Positions 35,914 through 53,193 of a DNA stretch of 54,464 nt are shown here, piece by piece. This DNA comes from Candidatus Nanopelagicales bacterium (GTDB taxonomy: Bacteria; Actinomycetota; Actinomycetes; S36-B12; GCA-2699445), in contig JAUYJT010000057.1 of assembly GCA_030700225.1 (NCBI GenBank), forward strand, positions 1-54,464, written 5' to 3'. Each line of letters opens with the position of its first letter. Within the stretch, counting starts at the first letter, position 1. The translations under genes and the position numbers were made by a program. Below the pieces are notes generated by a model. The model was given only the letters and a program-made list of their open reading frames with translations, had not been told where the DNA came from and searched no databases.

Positions 35914-36213
35914 TCAGGAGACCGGCCCGCCGAAGATGTCGATACGGTCGCCCTTCGCAACCGAAACGATCGCGCGCTTGGTGTTGGCCCGACGTCCGAA
36001 CCCATACCTAGTGCGCACACGCTTTCCCTGGCGATTCATCGTGTTCACCGAGGTGACTTTCACTCCGAACGCGTTCTCTACAGCGATCTTGATCGCGGTC
36101 TTGTTCGCCCGCCGATCCACGACGAACGTGTACTTGTTCTCGTCCAGCAGCCTGTAGGTCTTTTCCGAGACCGCGGGGCCTACCAGGATGTTCCTTGGAT
36201 CGATGATCCTCAT
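35914..36213 (-). CDS. rplW: 50S ribosomal protein L23
   Basis: This 99-residue protein forms the exit-site platform for trigger factor and SRP. It reads [39 protein letters not shown] and [20 protein letters not shown]. It overlaps rplD by 4 bases. Confidence 0.97.
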   Translation of the reverse strand: MRIIDPRNILVGPAVSEKTYRLLDENKYTFVVDRRANKTAIKIAVENAFGVKVTSVNTMNRQGKRVRTRYGFGRRANTKRAIVSVAKGDRIDIFGGPVS

Positions 36214-36866
36214 GCCGTCGCCCCCTCGGCCTTCTCTGAGAAGCCACGGGCAGCCAGGAACTCCGCCAAACCCTCTCTGGAGAACACGACCCGGTCACTG
36301 ATAACCACGTCGTAGGCGCTTGCCTGGTCCGCGGACACCAACTGCACCGCGGGCACGTTGCGCAGGGACAGCCATGTCGTTTCCTCGCCGCGCGACAGCA
36401 CTACAAGGATCCGGCCATCCAACGCCCAGTCACCCAGAGCCGCGAGTGCGGCCTTTGTGCTTGGCGTCTCACCCGTCACCAGCTCGGTGACGACGCTGAC
36501 CCTTCCGGCCCTTGCCCTGTCGGAGAGCACTCCCCTAAGTGCCGCTGCCTTCATCTTCTTGGGCGTGCGCTGCGAGTAGTCCCGAGGCGTCGGGCCGTGC
36601 ACGACCCCACCGCCGGTGAACTGAGGAGCCCTGATCGAACCCTGCCGGGCGCGACCGGTGCCCTTCTGCTTGTACGGCTTGCGGCCGCCACCGGAAACCT
36701 GCGCTCGGGTCTTCGTCGAATGATTCCCGCTGCGGGCCGCGGCGAGTTGCGCCACGACTACTTGATGGATCAGCGGCACGTTGGTCTCAACGTCGAATAG
36801 CTCCGCTGGAAGCTCGACGGATTCCACGGCTTCTCCGGAAGCACCGCGGACCTCTACGGCGGTCAT
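36210..36866 (-). CDS. rplD: 50S ribosomal protein L4
   Basis: This 218-residue protein reaches into the exit tunnel with its loop [20 protein letters not shown] and [20 protein letters not shown]. In E. coli L4 also represses the S10 operon. The ATG at 36866 overlaps the rplC stop by 4 bases and gives MTAVEVRG; the longer frame to 37058 lies within rplC. Confidence 0.97.
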   Translation of the reverse strand: MTAVEVRGASGEAVESVELPAELFDVETNVPLIHQVVVAQLAAARSGNHSTKTRAQVSGGGRKPYKQKGTGRARQGSIRAPQFTGGGVVHGPTPRDYSQRTPKKMKAAALRGVLSDRARAGRVSVVTELVTGETPSTKAALAALGDWALDGRILVVLSRGEETTWLSLRNVPAVQLVSADQASAYDVVISDRVVFSREGLAEFLAARGFSEKAEGATA

Positions 36867-37513
36867 GACTGACCTCCCTTCGCGGAGAATCGGATGAGGA
36901 CAACCGAACCGTTGGGGCCGGGCACCGCTCCGCGGATTAGCAGGACCCCATTGGCCGTATCCACCTTGTGGACCAGAAGGTTCGGCGTCGTGTGCCGCGC
37001 GCCACCCATGCGCCCAGCCATCCGAAGGCCCTTGAAGACCCGGGCGGGCGTCGCGCACGCGCCGATCGATCCCGGAGAACGGTGCTTTCGGTCCACACCG
37101 TGCGACGCACGCAGGCCGTGGAAGCCATGGCGCTTCATGACGCCGGCGTATCCCTTGCCCTTAGTCGTTCCCGTAACGTCGACGCGCTGGCCCGCGCTGA
37201 ATACGGTCACGTCGAACTCATCGCCGGGTGACAGCTCTGACACGTCATCGATGCGCAGTTCCACTAGGTGACGCCTGGGCGTGACACCAGCCTTGGCGAA
37301 GTGGCCCGCCATCGGCTTGGTGACCTTGCGGGGATCGATCTGTCCGTACCCGATCTGAACGGCGGAATAGCCATCCGATTCCTGCGACCGAACCTGCGTG
37401 ACAACGCAGGGCCCTGTCTTCACGACGGTCACGGGCACGACACGGTTGTTCTCGTCCCAAACCTGTGTCATCCCGAGCTTCGTGCCCAGTAGTCCTTTGA
37501 CCGCGGTGCTCAT
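36863..37513 (-). CDS. rplC: 50S ribosomal protein L3
   Basis: This 216-residue protein reads [40 protein letters not shown] and the loop [20 protein letters not shown] with [19 protein letters not shown] near the peptidyl transferase centre. It lies 5 bp after rpsJ. Confidence 0.98.
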   Translation of the reverse strand: MSTAVKGLLGTKLGMTQVWDENNRVVPVTVVKTGPCVVTQVRSQESDGYSAVQIGYGQIDPRKVTKPMAGHFAKAGVTPRRHLVELRIDDVSELSPGDEFDVTVFSAGQRVDVTGTTKGKGYAGVMKRHGFHGLRASHGVDRKHRSPGSIGACATPARVFKGLRMAGRMGGARHTTPNLLVHKVDTANGVLLIRGAVPGPNGSVVLIRFSAKGGQS

Positions 37514-37518
37514 TTTCC

Positions 37519-37827
37519 TCAGCCCTTGATCTCAATCGAGACGCCTGACGGCAGGTCCAAGCGCATCAGTGCGTCAACCGTCTTCGGTGTCGGGTCGATG
37601 ATGTCGATCAGTCGCTTGTGCGTACGCATCTCGAAGTGCTCGCGACTGTCCTTGTACTTGTGCGGCGACCGGATGACGCAGTAGACGTTCTTCTCCGTCG
37701 GCAGAGGCACCGGCCCGGCGACCTTCGCTCCGGTACGCGTAGCGGTCTCGATGATCCGGCGGGCCGACTTGTCGATCACATCGTGGTCGTAAGCCTTGAG
37801 CCGGATGCGGATCTTCTGTTCCGCCAT
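37519..37827 (-). CDS. rpsJ: 30S ribosomal protein S10
   Basis: This 102-residue protein also acts in antitermination as NusE. It reads [40 protein letters not shown] and [20 protein letters not shown]. It is first in the S10 set; the 67-bp gap to tuf holds a strong stem-loop, and no clear promoter is seen, so read-through from tuf is possible. Confidence 0.98.
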   Translation of the reverse strand: MAEQKIRIRLKAYDHDVIDKSARRIIETATRTGAKVAGPVPLPTEKNVYCVIRSPHKYKDSREHFEMRTHKRLIDIIDPTPKTVDALMRLDLPSGVSIEIKG

Positions 37828-37850
37828 GGTGCCTGTGTCCTTATCTATTC

Positions 37851-37884
37851 AGCTGGTGCGGCGACGGTTGCCGCCGCACCAGCT
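37851..37884 (-). terminator. Stem-loop between tuf and rpsJ
   Basis: A perfect 13-bp stem, AGCTGGTGCGGCG with its complement, encloses an 8-base loop, 11 bases after the tuf stop codon. No T-run follows on the minus strand, so it may be a weak terminator, an attenuator or a 3'-end stabiliser. Confidence 0.6.
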
Positions 37885-37894
37885 CCTTGACTAG

Positions 37895-39088
37895 CTACTT
37901 GATGATCTTCGTGACTCGGCCAGCGCCGACGGTGCGACCACCCTCGCGGATCGCGAACCGCTGACCCTCTTCCAGCGCGATGGGCTGGATCAGGGCAACC
38001 GTCATGTCGGTGTTGTCGCCAGGCATGACCATCTCTTTGCCCTCAGGCAACGAAACGATCCCAGTCACGTCCGTGGTCCGTATGTAGAACTGCGGGCGGT
38101 ACGACTCGAAGAACGGGGTGTGACGCCCGCCCTCTTCCTTCGACAGCACGTAGACCTGGGCCTCGAAATCGGTGTGCGGGGTCGTCGTGCCCGGCTTGAT
38201 GACAACCTGGCCGCGCTCGACATCCTCGCGCTTCGTGCCGCGAAGCAGAAGGCCAACGTTCTCACCGGCCTGTCCTTCGTCCAGCAACTTGCGGAACATC
38301 TCCACACCAGTCACGACGGTCTTTGTCGACGTCGGCCTGATTCCAATAACCTCGACCTCCTCGTTGACCTTCACAACGCCGCGCTCGATGCGGCCGGTCA
38401 CAACCGTCCCGCGCCCTGTGATGGTGAACACGTCCTCGATCGGCATCAGGAACGGCTTGTCGATCTCCCTCTCGGGGGTCGGGATGAACTCATCCACCGC
38501 GTCCATCAGCTCCTGGATCGCTTCCCCCCACTTGGCGTCGCCCTGCAAGGCCGGGAAGGCGGCGACGCGCACAACGGGGGTGTCATCGCCTGGGAACTCG
38601 TAGGTTGTAAGCAGCTCGCGTACCTCGAGCTCAACAAGCTCAAGAATCTCGTCGTCGTCGACCATGTCGCACTTGTTGAGCGCGACAACGATCGACGGCA
38701 CACCAACCTGGCGGGCGAGCAGCACATGCTCCTTGGTCTGGGGCATGGGCCCGTCAGTCGCCGCGACTACCAGGATCGCACCGTCCATCTGAGCAGCACC
38801 GGTGATCATGTTCTTGATGTAGTCCGCGTGACCTGGGCAGTCGACGTGGGCGTAGTGACGCGCCTCCGTCTGGTACTCCACGTGCGCGATCGAGATCGTG
38901 ATCCCTCGCTGACGCTCCTCCGGAGCCTTGTCGATCTCGTCGAAAGGCGTGAAGGGGTTAATATCCGGGTGCTTGTCATGCAGCACCTTCGTAATGGCCG
39001 CCGTCAGCGTCGTCTTACCGTGGTCGATGTGACCGATGGTGCCGATGTTGACGTGCGGCTTCGTCCGCTCGAACTTCGCCTTCGCCAC
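37895..39088 (-). CDS. tuf: Elongation factor Tu
   Basis: This 397-residue GTPase brings aminoacyl-tRNA to the ribosome. Landmarks are [14 protein letters not shown] (G1), the RGITIS switch, DCPGHADY (G3), NKCDMV (G4), and [12 protein letters not shown] and [15 protein letters not shown] in domain 3. It follows fusA by 131 bp, where a small 6-bp stem at 39120-39135 is visible and no strong promoter. Confidence 0.99.
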   Translation of the reverse strand: MAKAKFERTKPHVNIGTIGHIDHGKTTLTAAITKVLHDKHPDINPFTPFDEIDKAPEERQRGITISIAHVEYQTEARHYAHVDCPGHADYIKNMITGAAQMDGAILVVAATDGPMPQTKEHVLLARQVGVPSIVVALNKCDMVDDDEILELVELEVRELLTTYEFPGDDTPVVRVAAFPALQGDAKWGEAIQELMDAVDEFIPTPEREIDKPFLMPIEDVFTITGRGTVVTGRIERGVVKVNEEVEVIGIRPTSTKTVVTGVEMFRKLLDEGQAGENVGLLLRGTKREDVERGQVVIKPGTTTPHTDFEAQVYVLSKEEGGRHTPFFESYRPQFYIRTTDVTGIVSLPEGKEMVMPGDNTDMTVALIQPIALEEGQRFAIREGGRTVGAGRVTKIIK

Positions 39089-39219
39089 TTGGGTCCTCCT
39101 TGACCTCGTACCGCGGCTAGCGACCGATTGGTCGCAGCCCTGGGTGGTTTCGTATTCCTTCCCATTCCGGGTCGCTCCTAAGTGCGCGGCCCGGCAAGTA
39201 TTCAGTTGTTTCCCGTCAC

Positions 39220-41313
39220 CTACTCGCCCCTCGCCTTCGCGACGATCTCAGTGGCAACGTTGGTGGGGACCTGAGCATAGGAGTCGAACTGCATGCTGTA
39301 GGAAGCACGGCCCTGGGTCCGGCTGCGTAGGTCCCCCACATAGCCGAACATCTCCGACAGCGGCACGACCGCCGATACGACTCTGGCCCCCGACTGCTCG
39401 TCCATTGAGTGCACGTGCCCACGCCGGGAGTTCAGATCACCGATCACGTCCCCCATGAAGTCGTCCGGTGTGGTCACCTCAACGGCCATGATCGGCTCCA
39501 GGAGAACCGGTCCGGCGCGGTTGGCGGCCTGCTTGAAAGCCATGGACCCGGCTATCTTGAATGCCAGCTCGGAGGAGTCGACGTCGTGTGAAGCGCCGTC
39601 CCGCAGCGTGACCTTGACGTCGACCATCGGGTACCCGGCGAGAACGCCGTACTCCATCGCGTCCTGGCATCCAGCGTCGACGCTTGGGATGTACTCCTTG
39701 GGGATACGGCCACCGGTGACCTTGTTAGCGAACTCGTAGCCGCCGTCACCATCTCCGCCAGCGGGCTCGATGTCGATGACAACACGCCCAAACTGACCGG
39801 ATCCACCGGTCTGCTTCTTGTGCGTGTACTCGACCTTCTCCACCTTCTTGGTGATGGTCTCCCGATAGGCCACCTGGGGCCGCCCAATGTTCGCCTCGAC
39901 CCCGAACTCCCGCCGCATCCGGTCGACGAGGACCTCCAGGTGCAGTTCGCCCATGCCGGCGATGATCGTCTGGCCGGTCTCTTCGTCGCTTCGGACCTGG
40001 AACGTTGGGTCCTCGTCCGCCAGCCGCTGGATCGCGGTCGCCAACTTGTCCTGGTCGCTCTTGGTCTTGGGCTCGATGGCCACTGAGATGACGGGCGCCG
40101 GGAACGACATGGACTCCAGAACGACGGGCTTGTTGGGGTCACAGAGCGTCTCGCCGGTCGTCGTCATCTTCAGTCCCATGACGGCAACGATCTCTCCGGC
40201 CCCGACGGAGGCGATCTCCTCACGCTTGTTGGCGTGCATCCTGTAGATCTTGCCGATCCGTTCCTTCTTGCCCTTGACGCTGTTGAGAACGTGGGATCCG
40301 GCCGTCAGTGAGCCCGAGTACACCCGCAGATAGGTCAACTTGCCCAAGTGCGGATCGCTCATGATCTTGAACGCCAGAGCCGCGAAAGGTGCGCTCGTCG
40401 ACGGCTCCCGCTCAACGATCTCGTCCTCATCGCGAGTCGAGTGACCCTTGATCGCCCGAACATCCAGAGGCGACGGCAAGTACGCGACGACGGCGTCGAG
40501 CAACGGCTGGACGCCCTTGTTCTTGAAGGAGGAGCCGCATAGAACGGGAGTCAGCGAGCCCGCGATGGTCGCGCGGCGGATAGCGGCGCGCAACTCGTCC
40601 GCGGATGGCTCTTGCCCGTCGAGGTATTTCTCCATCATGTCGTCGTCGGCTTCAGCGATGGTCTCAAGCAGCCGGTCCCGCCACTCACGCGCGACCTGCT
40701 GGTGGCTGGCGGGAATCTCACGGTCCTCGTAGTCGTCGCCAATCTGCGTCGAGTCTGGCCAGATCAGCGCCCGGCTACTGACCAGGTCGATAACACCGGT
40801 GAATCCGGCTTCGGCGCCTATCGGCAGCTGCAGCACCAGCGGCGTGGCGGACAGCCGGTTCTCGATCATGTCGACACACCGGTGGAATTCCGCTCCCACC
40901 CGGTCGAGCTTGTTGACGAAGCTAATGCGCGGGACCTCGTAGCGGTCAGCCTGACGCCAGACCGTCTCCGATTGGGGTTCGACACCGGCCACTCCGTCGA
41001 ACACGGCCACAGCTCCGTCGAGCACGCGCAGCGATCGCTCCACCTCCACCGTGAAGTCCACGTGGCCGGGTGTGTCAATGATGTTGATCTGGTGGTCGGC
41101 CCAATGGCAGGTCGTCGCGGCGGAAGTAATTGTGATCCCCCGCTCCTGCTCCTGCTCCATCCAGTCCATCGTGGCGGCGCCCTCGTGGACCTCACCGATC
41201 TTGTAGTTGATGCCCGTGTAGAACAGTATCCGCTCGGTGGTCGTCGTCTTGCCCGCGTCGATATGCGCCATGATCCCGATATTCCGGACCTTGGCCAGAT
41301 CAATGGTGGACAT
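39220..41313 (-). CDS. fusA: Elongation factor G
   Basis: This 697-residue translocase GTPase has [15 protein letters not shown] (G1), [17 protein letters not shown] and [10 protein letters not shown]. Later domains show [13 protein letters not shown] and the domain IV segment [14 protein letters not shown]. The ATG at 41313 gives [19 protein letters not shown]; the longer frame to 41433 overlaps rpsG. It follows rpsG by 22 bp. Confidence 0.98.
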   Translation of the reverse strand: MSTIDLAKVRNIGIMAHIDAGKTTTTERILFYTGINYKIGEVHEGAATMDWMEQEQERGITITSAATTCHWADHQINIIDTPGHVDFTVEVERSLRVLDGAVAVFDGVAGVEPQSETVWRQADRYEVPRISFVNKLDRVGAEFHRCVDMIENRLSATPLVLQLPIGAEAGFTGVIDLVSSRALIWPDSTQIGDDYEDREIPASHQQVAREWRDRLLETIAEADDDMMEKYLDGQEPSADELRAAIRRATIAGSLTPVLCGSSFKNKGVQPLLDAVVAYLPSPLDVRAIKGHSTRDEDEIVEREPSTSAPFAALAFKIMSDPHLGKLTYLRVYSGSLTAGSHVLNSVKGKKERIGKIYRMHANKREEIASVGAGEIVAVMGLKMTTTGETLCDPNKPVVLESMSFPAPVISVAIEPKTKSDQDKLATAIQRLADEDPTFQVRSDEETGQTIIAGMGELHLEVLVDRMRREFGVEANIGRPQVAYRETITKKVEKVEYTHKKQTGGSGQFGRVVIDIEPAGGDGDGGYEFANKVTGGRIPKEYIPSVDAGCQDAMEYGVLAGYPMVDVKVTLRDGASHDVDSSELAFKIAGSMAFKQAANRAGPVLLEPIMAVEVTTPDDFMGDVIGDLNSRRGHVHSMDEQSGARVVSAVVPLSEMFGYVGDLRSRTQGRASYSMQFDSYAQVPTNVATEIVAKARGE

Positions 41314-41335
41314 GATTTCCGTGCGTTTCTGCTGA

Positions 41336-41806
41336 TTACCAGCGGTAGTGGGCGAACGCCTTGTTCGCCTCAGCCATCTTGTGGGTGTCTTCTCGCTTCT
41401 TGACGCTGGCGCCAAGGCCGTTGGAAGCGTCAAGGAGTTCGTTCATCAGCCGCTCGGTCATCGTCTTCTCCCGGCGCTGACGCGAGTAGCTGACGATCCA
41501 CCGCAGCCCCAGCGTCGTGGAGCGGCCAGGGCGCACTTCGACCGGCACCTGGTAAGTGGCGCCACCAACGCGGCGGGAGCGGACCTCAAGGGTCGGCTTC
41601 ACATTGTCCACGGCCCTGCGCAGGGTGGCGACGGGATCCGTCCCGGTCTTCTTCTCACACCCAGCCAACGCACCGTAGACAACGCTTTGGGAAAGTGACC
41701 TCTTGCCGTCGAGCAGGATCTTGTTCACAAGTTGAGTGACGAGCTGTGAGTCGTACACGGGGTCGGCTATGACTCGCCGCTTCTCCGCCGGACCTTTGCG
41801 AGGCAT
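41336..41806 (-). CDS. rpsG: 30S ribosomal protein S7
   Basis: This 156-residue protein starts assembly of the small-subunit head. It reads [58 protein letters not shown] and ends NKAFAHYRW. The ATG overlaps the rpsL TAA stop by 1 base. Confidence 0.98.
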   Translation of the reverse strand: MPRKGPAEKRRVIADPVYDSQLVTQLVNKILLDGKRSLSQSVVYGALAGCEKKTGTDPVATLRRAVDNVKPTLEVRSRRVGGATYQVPVEVRPGRSTTLGLRWIVSYSRQRREKTMTERLMNELLDASNGLGASVKKREDTHKMAEANKAFAHYRW

Positions 41807-42180
41807 TAGCCCTTCTCCTTCTTCGCGCCATAGCGGCTGCGCGCCTGCTTGCGGTTCTTGACTCCCTGGGTGTCGAGGGCGCCACGGATGATCTTGTAAC
41901 GCACACCGGGGAGATCCTTGACCCGGCCACCGCGGACAAGCACGATCGAGTGCTCCTGCAGGTTGTGGCCTACCCCTGGGATGTACGCGGTCACTTCGAT
42001 GCCGGATGACAACCTGACGCGCGCGACCTTACGCAGCGCTGAGTTCGGCTTCTTCGGCGTCGTTGTGTAGACACGCGTGCACACTCCCCTGCGCTGCGGG
42101 CAACCCTTCAGCGCCGGGGTCTTGTTCTTGGCGATCTTGTCCTCGCGGCCCTTTCGGACAAGCTGCTGGATCGTGGGCAC
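41806..42180 (-). CDS. rpsL: 30S ribosomal protein S12
   Basis: This 124-residue decoding-centre protein starts [19 protein letters not shown] and has [20 protein letters not shown] and [20 protein letters not shown]. The Lys positions linked to streptomycin sensitivity are present as in wild type. It opens the str operon; a sigma-A promoter lies about 255 bp upstream, leaving a long leader. Confidence 0.98.
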   Translation of the reverse strand: MPTIQQLVRKGREDKIAKNKTPALKGCPQRRGVCTRVYTTTPKKPNSALRKVARVRLSSGIEVTAYIPGVGHNLQEHSIVLVRGGRVKDLPGVRYKIIRGALDTQGVKNRKQARSRYGAKKEKG

Positions 42181-42302
42181 CTGGTCTCCAGTTCTCGCGC
42201 TCGATCGTCACTGTCTTCGCGGGCCGAACGAACGCCGTAGTGTCCGATTCGTCCCACCCCCGAGGTCGGGTGTGTCGCGCCGCCCGAAGGGCGTCACGAC
42301 CT

Positions 42303-42339
42303 GCTCCGAATCTTGGGGAGGTTCCCCGGGATTCGGAGC
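42303..42339 (-). promoter_or_regulatory. Stem-loop in the rpsL leader
   Basis: A 10-bp perfect outer stem (GCTCCGAATC/GATTCGGAGC) and an inner GGGGA/TCCCC stem, flanked by small bulges, lie between the rpsL promoter and the gene. A second short hairpin, CGCCC-TTCG-GGGCG-like, follows nearer the gene. No T-run follows, so a leader structure is more likely than a terminator. Confidence 0.6.
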
Positions 42340-42435
42340 AACCGCCCGTTGCGGGTCAGCTAATGGCTAGACCGACAACGAGACCGGACATCCGGGTTCC
42401 CGAGCGCGCCCAGCGGGAGCTGGACACGAGTGATA

Positions 42436-42464
42436 ACGATACCCTCACCCTTCAGCATGGTCAA
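42436..42464 (-). promoter_or_regulatory. Probable sigma-A promoter of rpsL-rpsG-fusA-tuf
   Basis: On the minus strand, TTGACC at 42459-42464, a 17-base spacer and TATCGT at 42436-42441 fit a sigma-A promoter facing rpsL. Transcription would start near 42429, making a leader of about 250 bases. Confidence 0.65.
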
Positions 42465-42508
42465 AGCGGCCCCGAGGCCACCCGCTCCAGCTAGCCCAGG
42501 TGTCCCGC

Positions 42509-42626
42509 TCCGCCGAAGCGGCCGTTCCCGACAAACGCGACCGTTTGGGTACAGACGCGCCCGTTGCAACGGTAGTTTCCTTGCGTAACGAGCGCTTCTG
42601 TCGGGAACGGCCGCTTCCGCAGGCGC
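42509..42626. repeat. 118-bp palindromic repeat element, copy B
   Basis: Arms of 19 bp at 42515-42533 and 42599-42617 (core AAGCGGCCGTTCCCGACA) are exact reverse complements. The inner sequence includes CCGTTGCAACGG. The element matches copy A at 21465-21582 in inverted orientation along its whole length. It lies about 27 bases after the rpoC stop. Confidence 0.85.
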
Positions 42627-42652
42627 GGGGGTTCGATCTTGCCAGAGCGCCC

Positions 42653-46540
<3,888 letters not shown>

Positions 46541-46615
46541 TTGGTTTCCTTACTTATGCCTCTGGTTCTGAACGTGTGCGTCGCAGGGGTCGGCTGACCG
46601 GCCCTATGCGGGTGC

Positions 46616-50083
<3,468 letters not shown>

Positions 50084-50221
50084 GAAGCGTCCTTCCAGGA
50101 GACGCGCGCATTCACGATTTTCCGCCAAATCCCACCCGCACCATTCACCGGCCCTCCGAGTCTTGCGCGGCTCAGGACAGGGACAGCCGGGGGTTCATCT
50201 AATGGGATTGCGCAGCTTCGA

Positions 50222-50251
50222 AGAATACACGACCACGCCCTTGCGGAGCAA
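50222..50251 (-). promoter_or_regulatory. Probable promoter of rpoB-rpoC
   Basis: On the minus strand, TTGCTC at 50246-50251 and TATTCT at 50222-50227 are 18 bases apart. The site lies in the 238-bp gap between rplL and rpoB, giving a leader of about 130 bases. Confidence 0.55.
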
Positions 50252-50321
50252 ACAGCCCCGGTTCGGGCCTGGCCGTGGCAAGCGGGAGTGGCCGCGACCA
50301 TCTGGGTGTCGCGGTCAGGCG

Positions 50322-50708
50322 TCACTTGATGGCGACTGTGGCGCCGGCTCCTTCGAGTGCCGCCTTGGCCTTCTCGGCCGCGTCCTTGGAGGCCTTCTCA
50401 ATGATGGCCTTGGGGGCGCTTTCGACCAGATCCTTCGCCTCTTTCAGACCAAGGTCGGTCAGAGCCCGGACCTCTTTGATGACCTGGATCTTCTTCTCGC
50501 CCACAGACTCCAGAACTACGTCGAACTCGTCCTGCTCCTCGACGGCTTCGGCTTCGCCCCCTGCGGGAGCTCCGGCGGCCGCGACGGCGACAGGAGCGGC
50601 GGCAGTGACCTCGAAGGTGTCCTCAAACTTCTTCACGAACTCGCTCAACTCGATCAAGGTCATTTCCTTGAACGTCTCGAGCAGTTCGTCTGTGCTGAGC
50701 TTCGCCAT
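50322..50708 (-). CDS. rplL: 50S ribosomal protein L7/L12
   Basis: This 128-residue stalk protein recruits elongation factors. The N-terminal dimer helix reads [20 protein letters not shown]. An Ala-rich hinge follows, and the C-terminal domain has [20 protein letters not shown] and [11 protein letters not shown]. It lies 84 bp after rplJ. Confidence 0.98.
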   Translation of the reverse strand: MAKLSTDELLETFKEMTLIELSEFVKKFEDTFEVTAAAPVAVAAAGAPAGGEAEAVEEQDEFDVVLESVGEKKIQVIKEVRALTDLGLKEAKDLVESAPKAIIEKASKDAAEKAKAALEGAGATVAIK

Positions 50709-50792
50709 GATCGGCAGTTTCCTTTCGTTGCGCTCCGGCTTGGGGCCGGACTCCTTGACGGGCCGCCGGGCGGCGGCCAGGGGTCAGGGCCG

Positions 50793-51452
50793 TCAGCCCT
50801 CTGTCTCTGGTGGTGCTTCTTCTGTCTCCGGTGGTGCTTCTTCGGCTGCGGCCTCGGGGGCGGCTGGGGCCTCTGGGGCCTCTGCAGCTGCGGGGGCCTC
50901 GGGGGCGGCTGGCTCGGCCTCCGGGGCGGCAGCGGCCTCGGCCTCCTTCTTCACGCGCAGCGCGTCGAACGTACGAGCCGCCTGGGAAAGCGGCGCCGCG
51001 AACAAGGATGCGGCGTTCGCCATGGAGGCCTTCATCGCTCCGGCCAGCTTGGCCAAGAGGACGTCGCGCGACTCAAGCTCGGCCAGCGCGCTGACCTCCT
51101 GCGCGGTCAAGGCGCGACCTTCGAAGTGCCCGCCCTTCAGCACTAGAGCCGGATGCTCCTTGGCGAACTTCTTCAGACCCTTGGCAGCCTCGACAACGTC
51201 ACCGGTGACAAACGCCACGGCGGACGGCCCAACTAGCAAGTTGGACAGTTCAGGGACGCCAGCTTGATCAACGGCGAGCTTGGTCAGCGTGTTCTTGACG
51301 ATGGCGTACTTGGCCGACCCCGACAGGCAGCGGCGCAGTTCCTGTAGCTGAGAAACGGTCAATCCGCGGTAGTCGGTTAGCACCACACCGGTCGCAGAAC
51401 GGAACTGCTCCGCTAGCTCGGCAACTGCCTGAGTCTTGTCAGCCCTCGACAT
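50793..51452 (-). CDS. rplJ: 50S ribosomal protein L10 with Ala/Glu/Pro-rich tail
   Basis: L10 is the base of the ribosomal stalk and carries L7/L12 dimers. The 219-residue protein reads [33 protein letters not shown] and [18 protein letters not shown]. After about residue 170 comes a tail of repeated EAPAAPEA and [10 protein letters not shown], encoded by repetitive DNA. An L10-type leader lies upstream. Confidence 0.96.
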   Translation of the reverse strand: MSRADKTQAVAELAEQFRSATGVVLTDYRGLTVSQLQELRRCLSGSAKYAIVKNTLTKLAVDQAGVPELSNLLVGPSAVAFVTGDVVEAAKGLKKFAKEHPALVLKGGHFEGRALTAQEVSALAELESRDVLLAKLAGAMKASMANAASLFAAPLSQAARTFDALRVKKEAEAAAAPEAEPAAPEAPAAAEAPEAPAAPEAAAEEAPPETEEAPPETEG

Positions 51453-51472
51453 GAGCTCCCCTCCTGATCGGA

Positions 51473-51585
51473 CCGCCGACCGAAGGGAGCGCGGGCAAGC
51501 CAGTCACTCGAACGAGTGCTGAACAACCTGCGCGGGTCGCCCCCAGTGGGGCCTTCGGTCTAAGACGGCCAGCGGTCTTCGGCTG
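51473..51585 (-). ncRNA. Ribosomal protein L10 leader (autoregulatory RNA)
   Basis: On the minus strand the 5' leader of rplJ begins CCGAAGACCGC and near its end has CGGCGGTCC, so GACCGC can pair with GCGGTC to close the structure. Between them are smaller hairpins (GGCCCCACTGGGGGC and CACTCGTTCGAGTG). This matches the L10 leader known from actinobacteria, where L10 or its complex with L12 binds and limits rplJL expression. Exact ends are estimates. Confidence 0.65.
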
Positions 51586-51589
51586 GGTC

Positions 51590-51619
51590 AGGTTACGTGT
51601 GAATGGTCGCGGACGTCAA
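51590..51619 (-). promoter_or_regulatory. Probable sigma-A promoter of rplJ-rplL
   Basis: On the minus strand, TTGACG at 51614-51619, an 18-base spacer and TAACCT at 51590-51595 lie just upstream of the L10 leader, so the transcript would start close to the first leader helix. Confidence 0.6.
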
Positions 51620-51850
51620 ACGCGCGCGTTGACTCATCACAGATGCCCGCGGAATCGTTGCCCGACGCCTGGCACCCAATCGGGGTGAACGATCGGTGCT
51701 CGGGGCTGGATCTCACCGAATCTGCCCGATATGGCGGTTACCCGGCCGGGATTGGCGTTCTTAACAACCATTGCGGGTCGATCCGGGGTGTCCAGGCGGA
51801 GTCGGGCCGATTCCGCGCCACGACACAGACAGCAACCGGCCAGGCAGACG
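51620..51850. other. Intergenic region between the rplJ promoter and the lipoprotein pair
   Basis: About 230 bases upstream of the rplJ promoter carry no ORF I would support, no RNA gene and no clear repeat. It is the meeting point of two minus-strand units, so it should hold the end of the lipoprotein transcript, but no strong terminator is visible. Confidence 0.4.
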
Positions 51851-52315
51851 TCACGGGCAGGGCGGCGGAGTCTTCGTCGTCAGGTCGAACCGGATCACTT
51901 CAGGGTTGTACTTCGACTGGAAGATGATGGCATCACCTGGCTCGACAGAAGCGAACCCTCGTTCCACGTCCCACCCATGCTCACCGGTCAAGATAACCCG
52001 CCCCCGGGCATACGGCGTCGGCCATCCAGGAGGGGGCCCTCCATTCCCCCACTTCGCGGGGGGACCCCCACCGAAAGGCGACGTCTCCCAGGTCTTCCCC
52101 CCAAACTGAAGAAACTGGATCCCACACTTCGTCGGCAGCTTTACTGCGGGACCTAGGACGGCTGGTATCGGTACACCGCTCGGCCACACATCAGGAGTCT
52201 GCCCAACGCTCGATGGAGAGGGTTCCGGCGCAGGCGAGGAGCAGGCCGCGACAGCGCCCACCAGGACGATCCCAACCACCAGCGCCAGCCAGCGACCAGC
52301 CCGGCTTCTGCCCAT
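51851..52315 (-). CDS. Lipoprotein of unknown family, paralogue 1
   Basis: This 154-residue protein has a lipoprotein signal peptide (RWLALVVGIVLVGAVAACSS, lipobox AAC) and a Pro/Ser-rich linker. A conserved part follows: KLPTKCGIQFLQFGGKTWET, then SPFGGGPPAKWGNGGPPPGW. It ends KTPPPCP, with a Cys near each end of the conserved part that could form a disulfide. I chose ATG at 52315 because AAGGGG lies about 8 bases upstream; an ATG two codons earlier has the site directly adjoining. A paralogue lies 567 bp upstream in the same direction. I recognise no family. Confidence 0.8.
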   Translation of the reverse strand: MGRSRAGRWLALVVGIVLVGAVAACSSPAPEPSPSSVGQTPDVWPSGVPIPAVLGPAVKLPTKCGIQFLQFGGKTWETSPFGGGPPAKWGNGGPPPGWPTPYARGRVILTGEHGWDVERGFASVEPGDAIIFQSKYNPEVIRFDLTTKTPPPCP

Positions 52316-52441
52316 GATCATTCCCCTTCCAGGACGCCGCCAATCTGGGCCGGTTCGGCCGCAGCGCAGCACGCGTCCTGGCTTCTGACGTCACGGCGCC
52401 CCCAGAAGTTCCCGGTACTGGGCGACGACCGCATACAGACG

Positions 52442-52882
52442 TCATGGGCAGGGCGGCGGAGTCCTCGTCGTCAAGTGGAACCGAAGCGGGCTTGGCTCAT
52501 ACACCGACGTGAAGAGAAGGACATCTCCCATGGGGATGACTCGTCCCTTGGCTTCTGGCATCGGCCATCCCGGCGGCGGCCCACCATTCCCCCACTTCGC
52601 GGGGGGACCCCCACCGAACGGCGACGTCTCCCAGGTCTTCCCCTTCGCCTGAAGGAACTGGATCCCGCACTTCGTCGACAACTTCACCGGATCACCAACG
52701 ATAGCTGGAACCGGATCATCGCTTGGCCACACATCAGGAGTCGGCCAAACCTCCGAAGGTGGGGGTACCCCCGCTTGCTGGGGGAAAGGTTCCGGCTGGG
52801 GCGAAGAGCAGGCCCCGACAGCGCCCACCAGCACGATCCCAACCACCAGCGCCACCCAGCGACCAGCCCGGCTTCTGCCCAT
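52442..52882 (-). CDS. Lipoprotein of unknown family, paralogue 2
   Basis: This 146-residue protein matches paralogue 1 in its signal peptide (RWVALVVGIVLVGAVGACSS), in the block KCGIQFLQAKGKTWET with SPFGGGPPAKWGNGG, and in the C-terminal TRTPPPCP. The linker is longer here and the segment before the end differs (GRVIPMGDVLLFTSVYEP). The start is placed as in paralogue 1. The pair is a tandem duplication; the first gene transcribed is this one. Anchored outside the cell membrane by prediction; function unknown. Confidence 0.8.
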   Translation of the reverse strand: MGRSRAGRWVALVVGIVLVGAVGACSSPQPEPFPQQAGVPPPSEVWPTPDVWPSDDPVPAIVGDPVKLSTKCGIQFLQAKGKTWETSPFGGGPPAKWGNGGPPPGWPMPEAKGRVIPMGDVLLFTSVYEPSPLRFHLTTRTPPPCP

Positions 52883-53027
52883 GATCATTCCCCTTCCACG
52901 AGGCCTTTCACGCACGGCGTCCAGGCGACGGCTGAGTGCCTGTCCTGATCTCTGACGTGTACGAGTCGCCCCAAGTTCCCAACACGGGCACGCGGCTTAT
53001 CGAAGGACCCACCGTCGGACGAAAAGC

Positions 53028-53051
53028 GGCTCTCCCGGCATGAATGTGGGT
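53028..53051. repeat. Left terminal inverted repeat of the IS
   Basis: 24 bases beginning GGCTCTCCCGGCATG are the exact reverse complement of the last 24 bases of the window. Confidence 0.95.
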
Positions 53052-53193
53052 GAGTTTCGGCGCTGAGAGTGCCGAACCGGTGCGGGGCAACGGATCTGGC
53101 GACACGGTGACCGGTGGGTAAGGCGCACACGGGGCGTGGCTCTATGTTCGGAAGTCGACCAAGACAAACCGGACAGAAGAGGATCACCGCCCC

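Noticed and set aside
36141-37058. Longer start for L4 at 37058
   Set aside because: The added residues overlap rplC in another frame and are not L4-like; the ATG at 36866 overlaps the rplC stop as usual.
51620-51850. Search for tRNA or rRNA genes here and in other gaps
   Set aside because: No T-loop words with matching acceptor stems were found on either strand in the gaps of the window.
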